Part shown: in pieces, positions 17,927 to 27,055 of the stretch | How the letters are laid out: every line of letters begins with the position of its first letter | Position numbering within the stretch: position 1 is the stretch's first letter | NCBI GenBank assembly: GCA_964636885.1 | Contig: CAZWVA010000006.1 | Location: forward strand, 8,981 to 72,980 | Origin: CAZWVA01 sp964636885 | GTDB taxonomy: Bacteria > Desulfobacterota_D > UBA1144 > Nemesobacterales > CSP1-2 | Length of the DNA stretch: 64,000 bases | Direction of reading: 5' to 3' | Translations under genes and position numbers: made by a program | The notes under the pieces: generated by a model | Told to the model about the DNA's origin: nothing | Database searches by the model: none | What the model saw: only the letters and a program-made list of their open reading frames with translations

Positions 17927-17950
17927 ATATATATTCTAATATCATATAAT
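17922..17950 (+). promoter_or_regulatory. Sigma-70-type promoter giving a near-leaderless transcript
   Basis: TTGATA (17922-17927), a 17-base spacer and a perfect TATAAT (17945-17950). The ATG at 17960 lies only 9 bases after the -10 box, so transcription would start at or within a few bases of the start codon. No Shine-Dalgarno sequence is present. Confidence 0.7.
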
Positions 17951-17959
17951 GTAATACAA

Positions 17960-18235
17960 ATGAACATCACTAAACTCGTATGGGAAGAGCCCTATATCGG
18001 ATACATCGGTGATAAGCACAATATAAGCCCCAGGGAGGTCGAAGAGGTCTGTTTCGAGGACGAAAACATGAAGGTATTCAGGGAAAAGGATATGAGGAAC
18101 TACTACGTTCTTGGCAAAACACAGGGAGGCAGATGCCTCCTCATAGTGGTTAAGCCCCTAGGAAACGGCAAAGCCAAGGTTATAGCGGCAAGGGACATGG
18201 GAGATGAGGAAAAGGCAAGATACGGTGTTCTTTAA
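17960..18235 (+). CDS. Small protein resembling BrnT/DUF497-type toxins
   Basis: A 91-residue protein from ATG at 17960, chosen because a perfect promoter ends 9 bases upstream; the frame is open further back but that part would lie upstream of the promoter. Start WEEPYIGYIGDKHNISPREVEEVCFED, middle RNYYVLGKTQGGRCLLIVV and end KAKVIAARDMGDEEKARY follow the BrnT-like pattern (helix, then three strands ending in an SARxA-like helix). BrnT toxins are ribonucleases. A CopG-type antitoxin gene follows 46 bases later. Family placement is by pattern only. Confidence 0.7.
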   Translation: MNITKLVWEEPYIGYIGDKHNISPREVEEVCFEDENMKVFREKDMRNYYVLGKTQGGRCLLIVVKPLGNGKAKVIAARDMGDEEKARYGVL

Positions 18236-18281
18236 ACCGTCTGCCTTTCTGTTTGTACCAATGTGAACAGGAAGATGAGTA

Positions 18282-18548
18282 ATGAAGATCCCGCGATTTA
18301 AATCCGACCAGTACGTCGCCCCATTTTGGGACGCCCATAGCCTTACGGAGTTCGAGGACGATCTGGAACCCGTAAAGGAAAGGGTGTTTACCAGGCCCGA
18401 AAAACAGGTAATGACGATTCGAGTGGATAAAGAGCTGGTTAAAGCCATTAAGGCGATTGCTAGGGAAAAGGGAATAAACTACTCCACTCTGGCCAGAATG
18501 TGGCTTATAGAGAGGCTTAAGAAGGAGATGGAAGACACTAAGAAGTGA
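18282..18548 (+). CDS. CopG/ribbon-helix-helix antitoxin-like protein
   Basis: An 88-residue protein. The N-terminal IPRFKSDQYVAPFWDAHSL stretch followed by TEFEDDLEP is typical of the CopG_antitoxin family (BrnA-like), and the C-terminal MTIRVDKELVKAIKAIA then KGINYSTLARMWLIE is a ribbon-helix-helix DNA-binding domain. Antitoxins of this sort bind the toxin through one end and repress the operon with the other. It has its own GGAAG ribosome-binding site. Order toxin then antitoxin matches brnTA operons. Confidence 0.82.
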   Translation: MKIPRFKSDQYVAPFWDAHSLTEFEDDLEPVKERVFTRPEKQVMTIRVDKELVKAIKAIAREKGINYSTLARMWLIERLKKEMEDTKK

Positions 18549-18639
18549 AGCAAGCTATCCTTACCGATTAGTCACAAGTCAAATAAAGGGGATTCCAGGG
18601 TCAGTATTAGCTTTTAGTGGATCAGGAGGACCATTAACA

Positions 18640-18879
18640 ATGGTAAAAAAGCGAATAAGGAGAAGGCATGTTGTAAAAGCTCATCAGGTGCAGGTTGTAG
18701 AACTAACAAAGGCTGGTACATCTCTTAGACTTGAGATCTATGCGAACAGGATAAAGATAGGAACGCTCGAAATCGGGCGTGGCTCTCTATACTGGACAGG
18801 AAGGTTCCGTCAAAAGAGCAACCGGATTAACTGGACTAGGTTTGCCGACTGGATGGACCGACTCGCATACGACTCATAA
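18640..18879 (+). CDS. Small basic protein of unknown function downstream of the TA pair
   Basis: A 79-residue, strongly basic protein (MVKKRIRRRHVVKAHQVQVV) with a short beta-rich middle (LRLEIYANRIKIGTLEIGRG) and an aromatic C-terminus (NWTRFADWMDRLAYDS). A strong AGGAGG at good spacing makes it a likely real gene. It lies 91 bases after the antitoxin gene on the same strand. I do not recognise the family. It may be a third member of the module or an unrelated small nucleic-acid-binding protein. Confidence 0.6.
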   Translation: MVKKRIRRRHVVKAHQVQVVELTKAGTSLRLEIYANRIKIGTLEIGRGSLYWTGRFRQKSNRINWTRFADWMDRLAYDS

Positions 18880-19023
18880 GAAACCATCCCTCCCTCCTCA
18901 TTGACAACCTCAATCGACTCGTTATCATCCTTCAGAATGACGACAAAGGGATTTATAAGCCTGCTTCTAGACACACCGAGCCTATCTTAAGAAAAGGAAG
19001 ACTGCTTGTATGCTTAAGACACA

Positions 19024-20721
19024 TTAGGTTTCCGTATACTCAGGACCGCTCCCACCCTCAGGGGGTGTTAAACGGAGTCCCTTGGCGTTTATGGCACCAC
19101 ACTGAACACAGTTGGTGGGATCCGTTCTTATAACCCTGTGCCCCGATTCCTCATGCCATTCATAGACCTGTGCAGGGCACATGTTGATCCAGGTCTCACC
19201 TATGGCCTCCGGTACATCGGGTCTGTAGATGATGTGATTTGGCTGATTATCGCGGCTACGGTTACCGCTTGCGTACACGCTTGAGAGCTTATCGAATGTG
19301 TACGTATTATCCGGCTTCGGGTACTTACGGTTACGATCGCCGATAAATACGGGGTGTTCGCTATCTGCGTGGGTCTTAAACCTCCAACCGGGGAATAGAC
19401 CGCCTGTTACGGTCATTAACCCTGCAAGTATAAAACCGGGCACAAACCCGTGCTGAAACGCCTGCCTCATGTTTCTTACACGATAGAGGTCCTTCCAAAT
19501 AAAGCTCTCCCTTACGGCCCTATCGTATCTTGAAAGGGACCTGGGCTCGGATGGGTCTCTCTTTTCCTTCAGTGCCGAAAATATAGTCTCGGCTGCCAGG
19601 ATCCCAGACCACATGGCATAATGGATACCCTTAAGCGCCGGAACGTTCACAAAACCGGCCGAGTCCCCTATAAAGAGTGCCCCCGGTACATGCAAGCGCT
19701 CAGGGAGCGAGTAGAATCCGCCCTCTGGAATCGTCTTTGCCCCCCAGCCGTTTTCAGACCGTCTTCCTCCAGAGAGAATCTCCTTGATAAGAGGATGGAG
19801 CTTTAGTTCCTGAAGGAGGTCATGGACGGAAAGGGTGGCATCCGCATAATCGAGGCCGACGACAAGGCCTATTGATACCTTGTCCTGCCCCATGGGGTAA
19901 ATGAAGCTACCGCCAAACTCCCTGTATTTCTTCGATCCACGAAGTGGCCAGCCCATGGTATGAATGACCCGGTCGAGCGGTTTTGGCACCTCCCAAATCT
20001 CCTTCACACCTAGAGCGTAGATCTGGGGATTAGGCCTCTTGAGGTCAAAGTAATTGAGCAGGGCCTGGGTTAGATGCCCCGTCGTCCCTTCGCCGAGTAC
20101 CGTGACCCTGGCCAGCACATCCGAACCAGGCTGGTAGTTCTCCATTGGATTCCCATCTCGGTCAAGCCCCTTATCGTCCGTTCGTACCCCTTTCACAACA
20201 CCACCCTCCACGAGGGCCTTAACCCCTGCCATCTCGTTAAATATCATGACCCCCTTCTCTTCGGCCTTCTCGGCCAGCCACTTTGCCAGCCTGCTTATCG
20301 AGGCCACGTAATTCCCATGGTTATTCATAGTTGGAGGGGTCGGCAAGCGAAAAGAACCCTTTTCCGTCAGGAAATAGACCGCCTCTTTGGTTACCTGATC
20401 GTAAAATGGGAATTCAAACTTTGGGAGGTTAGGAAACAGCTTTCTAAAGGCAACGGGATTCACCACGGCACCGGAGACAAGATGCGCACCCGGATACTTT
20501 CCCTTCTCGATTATAGCTATGGGTATCTCTCCCAGCGACTCCATTAACTCGGGTTCCCCTTCGAGAAGCTGAGCCAAACGGATTGCACCCGCAAGGCTAG
20601 CGGGTCCCGCACCGACAAATAGAATGCCTACCTCTACCCTCTCGTCTGGCTTACTCGTAATACCCGAAATGAATCTATCCCGTTCTATATCGGGCTTAAA
20701 TCGCGAAGGGACGTTTGACAT
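19024..20721 (-). CDS. Electron-transfer flavoprotein:quinone oxidoreductase (ETF-QO)
   Basis: Start chosen at ATG 20721, because AAGGAG lies just upstream and would be inside the gene if the earlier TTG were used; this gives 565 residues. FAD-binding GAGPAS is at residues 37-42, and the C-terminal ferredoxin-like domain ends in PEGGSGPEY. The enzyme passes electrons from ETF, fed by acyl-CoA and other dehydrogenases, to membrane quinone. The usual 4Fe-4S cluster needs four cysteines; here Cys515, Cys538 and Cys541 are present, but the fourth position (expected 544) is Ile in NCVQCGAINAKG. No etfAB is adjacent. Confidence 0.92.
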   Translation of the reverse strand: MSNVPSRFKPDIERDRFISGITSKPDERVEVGILFVGAGPASLAGAIRLAQLLEGEPELMESLGEIPIAIIEKGKYPGAHLVSGAVVNPVAFRKLFPNLPKFEFPFYDQVTKEAVYFLTEKGSFRLPTPPTMNNHGNYVASISRLAKWLAEKAEEKGVMIFNEMAGVKALVEGGVVKGVRTDDKGLDRDGNPMENYQPGSDVLARVTVLGEGTTGHLTQALLNYFDLKRPNPQIYALGVKEIWEVPKPLDRVIHTMGWPLRGSKKYREFGGSFIYPMGQDKVSIGLVVGLDYADATLSVHDLLQELKLHPLIKEILSGGRRSENGWGAKTIPEGGFYSLPERLHVPGALFIGDSAGFVNVPALKGIHYAMWSGILAAETIFSALKEKRDPSEPRSLSRYDRAVRESFIWKDLYRVRNMRQAFQHGFVPGFILAGLMTVTGGLFPGWRFKTHADSEHPVFIGDRNRKYPKPDNTYTFDKLSSVYASGNRSRDNQPNHIIYRPDVPEAIGETWINMCPAQVYEWHEESGHRVIRTDPTNCVQCGAINAKGLRLTPPEGGSGPEYTET

Positions 20722-20838
20722 AACGCTTTTCTCCTTCAATCTGAAATTGAGATCCCATTAAACCCCAAAATATCATAAACAAAATACGACGCTAAAGTCA
20801 AGAAAAAGGAGACGATTCTAACGCCAAAATTCGCTTGA

Positions 20839-21924
20839 CTATCTATTTAGCGTGATGAGCACGGCCCCTATGGTGGGCTCACTCCTCTTTATGGTCTCCC
20901 CGTACAGCCTGGCTTCCTCCATGGTTGAAAACGAGCCCACCCTTACCCTGTACCACGTCCCCCTACCCGGCACATCGGTCTTTTGTATGAAGGCGGGAAA
21001 GGACTTGAGTTTAAGGGATCGCTCCATCCTCTGGGCCCCATCCAATTCGGGGAATGAGGCTATCTGAATCGTAAACCCGCCATTGGAAGGAACCGTTGTG
21101 GGCAAATCAACCTTAGCCGCCTCTTCAGCTTTTTCCGTTTCTAATATGAGTAGTTTCTTGTCGTAGGGAAAATCCTCCCCCTTTATCCTCACCGTTTCGG
21201 GCCCATTTACACTTGAAGAAGAGGGAAGGTGTTTAGCTAACAACCTATCCTCCGCCTTGGTTTGATCGATGGTTATATCCCCTTTATCCCTTTCTCCCCT
21301 AGCACTATTCTTCAGGTGGTTATAATGAACAAGAACCCTGTTCACGTAATCCATGGTCTCACCGTAGGGAGGAACCGTATATCCGTATTTTATTACGGAG
21401 TTTTCACCCGCATTGTAACCGGCAAGGGCAAGACGGAGGTCACCGTTAAACATGTCAATCAACTTCTTTAGATACCTTACGCCCCCGCTTATATTCTCCA
21501 GTGGATCAAACGGGTTATTCACCCCATGATCCCTAGCGGTCTCTGGCATGAGCTGCATTACCCCCATGGCCCCTTTTGAAGATACGGCTTCGGGGTTGAA
21601 ATTTGATTCCACCTTTATCACCGCTTTTACAAGGTAGGGGTCTATACCATACCACTTTGCGGTCTTATAGATCTCATCATCATAGTTCTTGGAATAGGTA
21701 AAATTCCCTATTTGATTTCTCCTCACATCATAAACCCGATTATGTATGACTATGCGCTTATAACCCCCTTCGATAGGTGGTATATTCGTATAAATAGGAA
21801 CACCGTTTTTGTAGGTACGATAATACGTACCCGCATAGGATGGGTGTATGAAAACAGGGATAAGGAGTGGATAGACGACAAAGAGAGCCAAGAGGGAAAC
21901 CGTGTTTTTTGAAATCCTCTTCAT
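20839..21924 (-). CDS. Lytic transglycosylase (SLT) with SPOR domain
   Basis: A 361-residue exported protein: signal peptide (about residues 1-31), a DUF4124-like start (YYRTYKNGVPIYTNIPP), a lysozyme-like SLT domain (about 82-200) with the catalytic Glu106 in VIKVESNFNPEA and the GVMQLMPETA and AGYNAGE motifs, then a linker and a C-terminal SPOR domain (about 285-361). It should cleave murein glycan strands in the periplasm; the SPOR domain binds glycan stripped of stem peptides and often targets the septum. The fusion of both is common in deltaproteobacteria-like genomes. Confidence 0.93.
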   Translation of the reverse strand: MKRISKNTVSLLALFVVYPLLIPVFIHPSYAGTYYRTYKNGVPIYTNIPPIEGGYKRIVIHNRVYDVRRNQIGNFTYSKNYDDEIYKTAKWYGIDPYLVKAVIKVESNFNPEAVSSKGAMGVMQLMPETARDHGVNNPFDPLENISGGVRYLKKLIDMFNGDLRLALAGYNAGENSVIKYGYTVPPYGETMDYVNRVLVHYNHLKNSARGERDKGDITIDQTKAEDRLLAKHLPSSSSVNGPETVRIKGEDFPYDKKLLILETEKAEEAAKVDLPTTVPSNGGFTIQIASFPELDGAQRMERSLKLKSFPAFIQKTDVPGRGTWYRVRVGSFSTMEEARLYGETIKRSEPTIGAVLITLNR

Positions 21925-22061
21925 AAACTCCCCTATCCTCCTAAGCCTTAAGGACGGCCCTTTCGGTTAGAGCCAATCGCTTTGGCAATTTTATATCCCG
22001 CCTTCTATTCTGTCAATGACTATAAGGAGTTATAGGAAAAGAGACCGTTGCAATCGCATTC

Positions 22062-22817
22062 TTAGCCCTTATCCCCGCCAAGGAGCTTATCGATCTGAAC
22101 CTTAAAAACCTGATAAGGCTGTGCCCCTCTTATGTAGACCCCGCTTATCTCTTTACCGCCCTCTGTTTTCCCAATGAAGAAACTAGGGGTCCCTCTTACC
22201 CCGTATTTCCCGCCATCTTCCATATCCTTATTTATCTCAGATTCATACCTTTTCTCGTTTATGCATCTCTCAAGCTCTTCCCTATTGAGCCCCAAGCCCC
22301 TTGCAGAACCGAGTATGTTTGGAATGTCCAGTTTATCCGGGTTTTTAAATAGAAAGTCGTTAATCTCCCAGTACTTTCCCTGTTCCCCAGCGCAGTTTGC
22401 GGCGAGGGCAGCTGGAAAGGCGTTCTGGTGAAACTGAAGTGGGTAGTCCCTGAAGACATACCTCACCTTCCCTTTGCTTATATAATCGGTCTCAAGAGAC
22501 GGAAGGGTCTGTTCGTGAAACCTTCTACAGAATGGGCACTGGTAGTCACTAAACTCCACTATGGTGACAGGAGCCTTTGGATCGCCCTTTATGGGGTCGT
22601 CATCTATGCTTATCCTAACCTCACTCGGCTGTTCCGGGGCGGCGGGAGCAGTGGAAGGGGACTTGATCCTCCTAACCTCCTCTACGGCGCTTGATAGCCG
22701 TTCACCGTGGATTCTTATACCCTCCTTTACAGAGTGTAGCTCCTTAAGAATCAAGGCGTTAAGCCCGATGCTTAAAACTAACAATACGAGAATAAAGAGG
22801 TTAACCGTCGTCTTCAT
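22062..22817 (-). CDS. DsbA-family thioredoxin-fold oxidoreductase
   Basis: A 251-residue protein with an N-terminal membrane anchor or signal (about residues 5-25), a short coiled linker and a DsbA-type thioredoxin domain. The redox site is FSDYQCPFCRRFHEQ (Cys94 and Cys97) and the cis-Pro loop is RGTPSFFIG. YVFRDYPLQFHQNAFPAALAANCAG is characteristic of the Thioredoxin_4 branch (COG1651, DsbG/BdbD-like). Located in the periplasm, it should form or isomerise disulfides. No DsbB or VKOR gene is adjacent. Confidence 0.92.
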   Translation of the reverse strand: MKTTVNLFILVLLVLSIGLNALILKELHSVKEGIRIHGERLSSAVEEVRRIKSPSTAPAAPEQPSEVRISIDDDPIKGDPKAPVTIVEFSDYQCPFCRRFHEQTLPSLETDYISKGKVRYVFRDYPLQFHQNAFPAALAANCAGEQGKYWEINDFLFKNPDKLDIPNILGSARGLGLNREELERCINEKRYESEINKDMEDGGKYGVRGTPSFFIGKTEGGKEISGVYIRGAQPYQVFKVQIDKLLGGDKG

Positions 22818-22852
22818 GACGTTAAAACTCTAACCCAAGAACCAAAGGGATG

Positions 22853-23725
22853 TCAAGGAATATTTGAATCCTTATTCATGGATTCCTTGGCCCTTACGGC
22901 CCCTCTTAGCTCCTCTTTTAGTCCACTTATGTCATCCCTCTCTATCAACCCCTCTATCCTCCCTAGAGCCTTTTTAAATCCCCGAATGGCCTCCAGCACG
23001 TTCTCCTTATTCGTAAGGAATATGTCACTCCACATATCCGGTGAGCTTGCGCCTATCCTCGTATAGTCCCTGAGCCCACCCCCTGCAAAGTCGAGCATGT
23101 TATCGGGCTCTCTTTGATCCGCAACGGAGTTTACCAGAGCATAAGCCACGACGTGGGGAAGGTGGCTCACGAAACCAAAAACACGGTCATGTGTCCTGGC
23201 ATCCATCGAAAAGACCCTGGCACCCACCGTCTCCCATAGTTCGCTCACCCTCCTTAGGGCTTCCGGATCGGTTTTTTGTGTAGGGGTGAGGATGCACCTC
23301 TTTCCCCGAAAAAGCCCTGAATCGGCTACCCAGACGCCAGAGCGCTCCGTTCCTGCTATTGGATGTCCACCCACAAAATGGAGGTGGGGAGGTATAACTC
23401 CCTCAATCTCTTTTACTATATTCCACTTTACGCTTCCCACGTCCGTTATTATCGCCCCTTTTGGAGCAAGTGGGATAGCCGCCCTTGCGATTTCTGGAAT
23501 AGTCCCCACATAGGTTGCGATTACGATGACCTCCGAGCCCTTGATCCCTTCCTCAAGCCCCTTAGAGCCACTATCTATTATCCCATTCTTGATTCCATAG
23601 TCTATGGCCATCTCATCCAGATCAACCCCAAAGACCTCTCCTACCCTGCCAGATCCTCTTAAAGCCCAGGCAAGTGAGCCACCTATAAGACCAAGACCTA
23701 TTACGGTTACCTTAGAAAAACCCAT
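22853..23725 (-). CDS. tyrA: Prephenate dehydrogenase
   Basis: Start taken at ATG 23725 (MGFSKVTVIGLGLIGGSLAW); the frame is open for 30 more codons upstream but these look non-coding. The Rossmann motif GLGLIGGS is followed by the TyrA pattern DVGSVKWNIVKEIE and FVGGHPIAGTERSGV, with HLPHVVAYALV and FAGGGLRDYTRIGASSPDMWSDI in the helical domain. It oxidatively decarboxylates prephenate (or arogenate) in tyrosine synthesis. It lies downstream of hisC on the same strand, a pair often seen for aromatic amino acid synthesis. Confidence 0.94.
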   Translation of the reverse strand: MGFSKVTVIGLGLIGGSLAWALRGSGRVGEVFGVDLDEMAIDYGIKNGIIDSGSKGLEEGIKGSEVIVIATYVGTIPEIARAAIPLAPKGAIITDVGSVKWNIVKEIEGVIPPHLHFVGGHPIAGTERSGVWVADSGLFRGKRCILTPTQKTDPEALRRVSELWETVGARVFSMDARTHDRVFGFVSHLPHVVAYALVNSVADQREPDNMLDFAGGGLRDYTRIGASSPDMWSDIFLTNKENVLEAIRGFKKALGRIEGLIERDDISGLKEELRGAVRAKESMNKDSNIP

Positions 23726-23869
23726 AAGACACCCGAATGCTGTATGTGGACTCTTATAGTAGCCTAAACCGGATGTAATGTAAAATGCGGTGACGGTGCC
23801 TACACGGAACCACAAGTATCAGAAAGAACACCAGTGATGCCTTGGTTCCCGAAGAGACTTAGCACTCAA

Positions 23870-24958
23870 TCACCTACCGAGCACCCTTCTAATCGCCCTA
23901 ATAAACCTCTCGTTCTCCTCCGGGAGCCCAACGGTGACACGGAGATGTGTCTTTAGGCCGTATCCACCCACGGGCCTTACAATCACCCCTTCTCTCAGAA
24001 GGGCGTTATAAACCGGAATCGGATCCGAACCCAAATCAACGAGTATAAAGTTTGTAAAAGAAGGAGTAAAGGGGAGGTCTATCCTCTTGAGCTCTTCGGT
24101 TAGGTACCTAAGTCCCTTCCCGTTTATCTCTTTTGACATTCTCACATGCTCCCTATCATCAAGTGCGGCAAGGGCTCCGACCTGTGCAAGCGAGTTTACG
24201 TTAAATGGCTCCCTTACCCTGTTCATGTATGAGATGATCTCCTCTGAGGACACCCCGAATCCGAGCCTGAGCCCCGCAAGCCCATAGATCTTTGAGAACG
24301 TTCTAACCGTGACGATGGATTTTCCAATATTATGGTAATCCAGGGAATTCGGGTAATCGGGATCGTCAACGTAGTCGAAGTAGGCCTCATCTACAAGGAC
24401 GATTATATCCTCAGGTACCCTCTCTACAAACCACTCAAGCTCGTCCCTCTTTACCATGGTACCGGTTGGATTATTCGGATTCGCTATGAAGACGGCCCTT
24501 GTCCTTGGTGTTATCCGTGAAAGCATATCCCTAAGGTCGTGTGTAAGGCGGGGCATTGGGGATATTATCGCCTTCCCTCCCACGGCTTGGGTGACAATCG
24601 GAAAGACTATAAAGGCGAATTCCCCCATAACGGCCTCATCTCCCGGTTTCATAAAGGTCCTAGCGACTATCTCTATTACCTCGTTTGAGCCGTTCCCAAA
24701 GATGAGATTCTCGGGCCTTACGCCCAGCCTCTCCGCAAGCTTGTGCTTGAGGTAGAACGCATCCCCGTCCGGGTAACGGTTTATCTTAGACAGTGCCTCC
24801 GATACGGCACGGAGGGCAAGGGGAGACGGACCGATCGGGTTCTCGTTTGAGGCTATCTTTATCGCATCACGGATCCCAAGCTCACGCTCAAGCTCCTCGA
24901 TCGGTTTTCCAGGGACGTATGGGGTGAGGTCTTTTACAAACTCGTTTGGCTTTATCAC
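23870..24958 (-). CDS. hisC: Histidinol-phosphate / aromatic aminotransferase
   Basis: A 362-residue class I/II PLP aminotransferase: PYVPGKPIEELERELG start, IKIASNENPIGPSP, GNGSNEVIEIVARTF, NPNNPTG, and the PLP lysine in TFSKIYGLAGLRLGF. This is the HisC pattern. HisC makes histidinol phosphate, and related enzymes also transaminate aromatic keto acids or prephenate. Because it stands beside tyrA and not in a his operon, an aromatic role (or both) is plausible. Confidence 0.92.
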   Translation of the reverse strand: MIKPNEFVKDLTPYVPGKPIEELERELGIRDAIKIASNENPIGPSPLALRAVSEALSKINRYPDGDAFYLKHKLAERLGVRPENLIFGNGSNEVIEIVARTFMKPGDEAVMGEFAFIVFPIVTQAVGGKAIISPMPRLTHDLRDMLSRITPRTRAVFIANPNNPTGTMVKRDELEWFVERVPEDIIVLVDEAYFDYVDDPDYPNSLDYHNIGKSIVTVRTFSKIYGLAGLRLGFGVSSEEIISYMNRVREPFNVNSLAQVGALAALDDREHVRMSKEINGKGLRYLTEELKRIDLPFTPSFTNFILVDLGSDPIPVYNALLREGVIVRPVGGYGLKTHLRVTVGLPEENERFIRAIRRVLGR

Positions 24959-25224
24959 CTGTCTCTCCTTTTTATACGTTTTTATGCATTCCCAGATCTC
25001 ATTTGGTCATTCTTGAGAGCCTAATCGGTAAACACCATGGACCGCCAGATGTGGATTAAGGGCCCTTTCCTTTCGGACTTAATTGTAACTGAGGCTATGG
25101 CCTCACTCCAGATTGGGTTGAAATGCACTATAAACCCGACATACCTGGTTCAGGAATCACCCGCATAGAGAGTCGATCCGGCTATTATTGAATAATACCT
25201 CTATTACCAATATACTCCATCTAT

Positions 25225-26151
25225 ATGAGAATAGTATTTATGGGAACCCCCGAATTTGCCGTGCCCTCACTTCGGGCCTTAATCGATTCGGAAGACGAGG
25301 TCGTTGCGGTTGTATGCCAGCCCGATAAACCCAAGGGAAGGGGACTAGAGGTCGTTTCGCCCCCTACAAAGGTCCTCGCCGAAAAGCACTGTATCCTGGT
25401 CTTACAACCCCAGAGGATAAAGACGGAGGAGTTCTTTAACGAGTTAAAGGAATTAAACCCCGATCTCATCTGTGTCGTTGCATATGGAAAGATACTTCCC
25501 AAGAATATACTCGACCTCCCTACACATGGCTGTATAAACGTCCACGCCTCGATTCTGCCAAAATACAGGGGTGCGGCGCCAATTAACTGGGCGATAATTA
25601 GGGGGGAAAGGATAACCGGAATAACCACGATGAGGATGGACGAGGGGATGGATACTGGCGATATGCTCCTTAAAAGAGAGGTCCCGATCGATGATGAGGA
25701 CACCGGAGAAACCCTCTCTCAAAGGCTCTCCATTATAGGAGCAGAGCTTCTCATCGAAACCATAAGGCTACTAAAAGAGGGAAAACTCACTCCCGTTCCA
25801 CAAGACCACTCACAGGCCACATATGCACCCATGCTAAAAAAGGAAGACGGAAAAATAGACTGGAGAAAAACGGCTGAGGAGATAAGGAACCTAATAAGGG
25901 GAACCCTTCCCTGGCCTGGTGCCTACACGACCCTTGAGGGAAAGCTCTTAAAGGTATATAAGGCGAGGGTCTCGGAAGGCGATGGAAGACCGGGAGAAAT
26001 AATAAAGTCCGGCTCTGGCATCCTAAGGGTTGCCACTGGAAAGGATGCGCTCGACCTCCTGGAAGTCCAGATAGAGGGAGGAAAAAGGCTAAAAGCCGAG
26101 GAGTTCTTAAGGGGTAGAAGGATAAAAGAGGGAACCCTACTCGGTAATTGA
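25225..26151 (+). CDS. fmt: Methionyl-tRNA formyltransferase
   Basis: A 308-residue enzyme with the Fmt start MRIVFMGTPEFAVPSLRAL, the folate site HASILPKYRGAAPINWAI, and TGITTMRMDEGMDTGDML. The C-terminal OB-like domain (about 205-308) begins after IDWRKTAEEIRN. It formylates initiator Met-tRNA using 10-formyl-THF. Its usual partner def (peptide deformylase) is not adjacent. I see no Shine-Dalgarno before the ATG; the 266-base spacer upstream holds no recognisable gene. Confidence 0.96.
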   Translation: MRIVFMGTPEFAVPSLRALIDSEDEVVAVVCQPDKPKGRGLEVVSPPTKVLAEKHCILVLQPQRIKTEEFFNELKELNPDLICVVAYGKILPKNILDLPTHGCINVHASILPKYRGAAPINWAIIRGERITGITTMRMDEGMDTGDMLLKREVPIDDEDTGETLSQRLSIIGAELLIETIRLLKEGKLTPVPQDHSQATYAPMLKKEDGKIDWRKTAEEIRNLIRGTLPWPGAYTTLEGKLLKVYKARVSEGDGRPGEIIKSGSGILRVATGKDALDLLEVQIEGGKRLKAEEFLRGRRIKEGTLLGN

Positions 26152-26257
26152 GAGCCCGGATGTTTTCTCTCAAAGTCGGGTAACTCTATTACCGGAGTCA
26201 ACGTTACGCTAAAAAGGGTCCACCAGATATAAACTGTCTTAAACGAAACTACCGAAT

Positions 26258-27016
26258 TCAGTTCTGTACGACTCTCATAAGTGTTAAAACCTGGACACGG
26301 AAGGCTCCAGACTCAAAAAGCACCCTCGCACACTCATTTACAGTTGAGCCCGTGGTGAACACGTCGTCTATGAGAAGGATGGATTTCTTCTTTATCTTCC
26401 GACCATCCACCACTGAGAATGCCCCTTTTACGTTTCTTCGCCTCTCGTCCTCATTTTCGATCTCAAACTGGGGCCTTGTTTCCCTTATCTTACGGAGTGT
26501 AAATGGGTCTAGAGGGATCCTCAACCGAGTGGCAAGCCCAATACCCAAGATCACGGACTGATTGTACTCCCTCTTTCTGAGTTTTTCGATGTGTAGTGGA
26601 ACCGGAAGAACCAGATCGAATCCATCCAGGTCATTAGGGAGATTATCCACCAGAATCCTTGAAAGCGCCTCCCCAAGGTTTAACCTCCCTTCGTACTTAA
26701 ACCTGTGGAGCATATCCCTTAATAAACCGTCATATAAGGCAACCGAGCGTGCCTTATCAAAATAAAACCTTCCCAGAAGGCACCTACCGCAAATATGTCT
26801 ATAAGACGAATAAAGAGAGACCACATTGGGTTGCCCGTAATCCGTATAGACACCGGTATCAGGCGATTCGGCAATGTCAAAAGGAACACCACATCTAGAA
26901 CACACGGGCATTCCTCTCATAAACCTTATACCCGCCAAACAGGCATCGCACACGGATACCACGTTTGATACAGATTCGCAAGAGGGACACGTGCTTGGAA
27001 AAATGAGGTTCAGCAT
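26258..27016 (-). CDS. ComF family phosphoribosyltransferase-like protein
   Basis: A 252-residue ComF/GntX protein. The N-terminus carries a cysteine-rich zinc-binding part (CPSCESV, CDAC, CSRCG, CGRC within the first 90 residues) and the C-terminus a type I phosphoribosyltransferase domain with the PRPP loop ILLIDDVFTTGSTVNEC. REYNQSVILGIGLATRL is also typical. ComF proteins are linked to DNA uptake and recombination in naturally transformable bacteria, but are widespread elsewhere. Encoded just downstream of dnaN on the same strand (39-base gap), possibly in the same transcript. Confidence 0.92.
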   Translation of the reverse strand: MLNLIFPSTCPSCESVSNVVSVCDACLAGIRFMRGMPVCSRCGVPFDIAESPDTGVYTDYGQPNVVSLYSSYRHICGRCLLGRFYFDKARSVALYDGLLRDMLHRFKYEGRLNLGEALSRILVDNLPNDLDGFDLVLPVPLHIEKLRKREYNQSVILGIGLATRLRIPLDPFTLRKIRETRPQFEIENEDERRRNVKGAFSVVDGRKIKKKSILLIDDVFTTGSTVNECARVLFESGAFRVQVLTLMRVVQN

Positions 27017-27055
27017 CTACGGACTGTAAAAAAAACGCTATGGGAGACGAACCAG

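Noticed and set aside
18880..19023. Minus-strand open stretch (about 30 codons) between the small basic gene and ETF-QO
   Set aside because: It runs antisense into a better supported gene and has no start with a ribosome-binding site.
25221..25703. A 160-codon open frame antisense to fmt
   Set aside because: Shadow of fmt; no motif and no ribosome-binding site.
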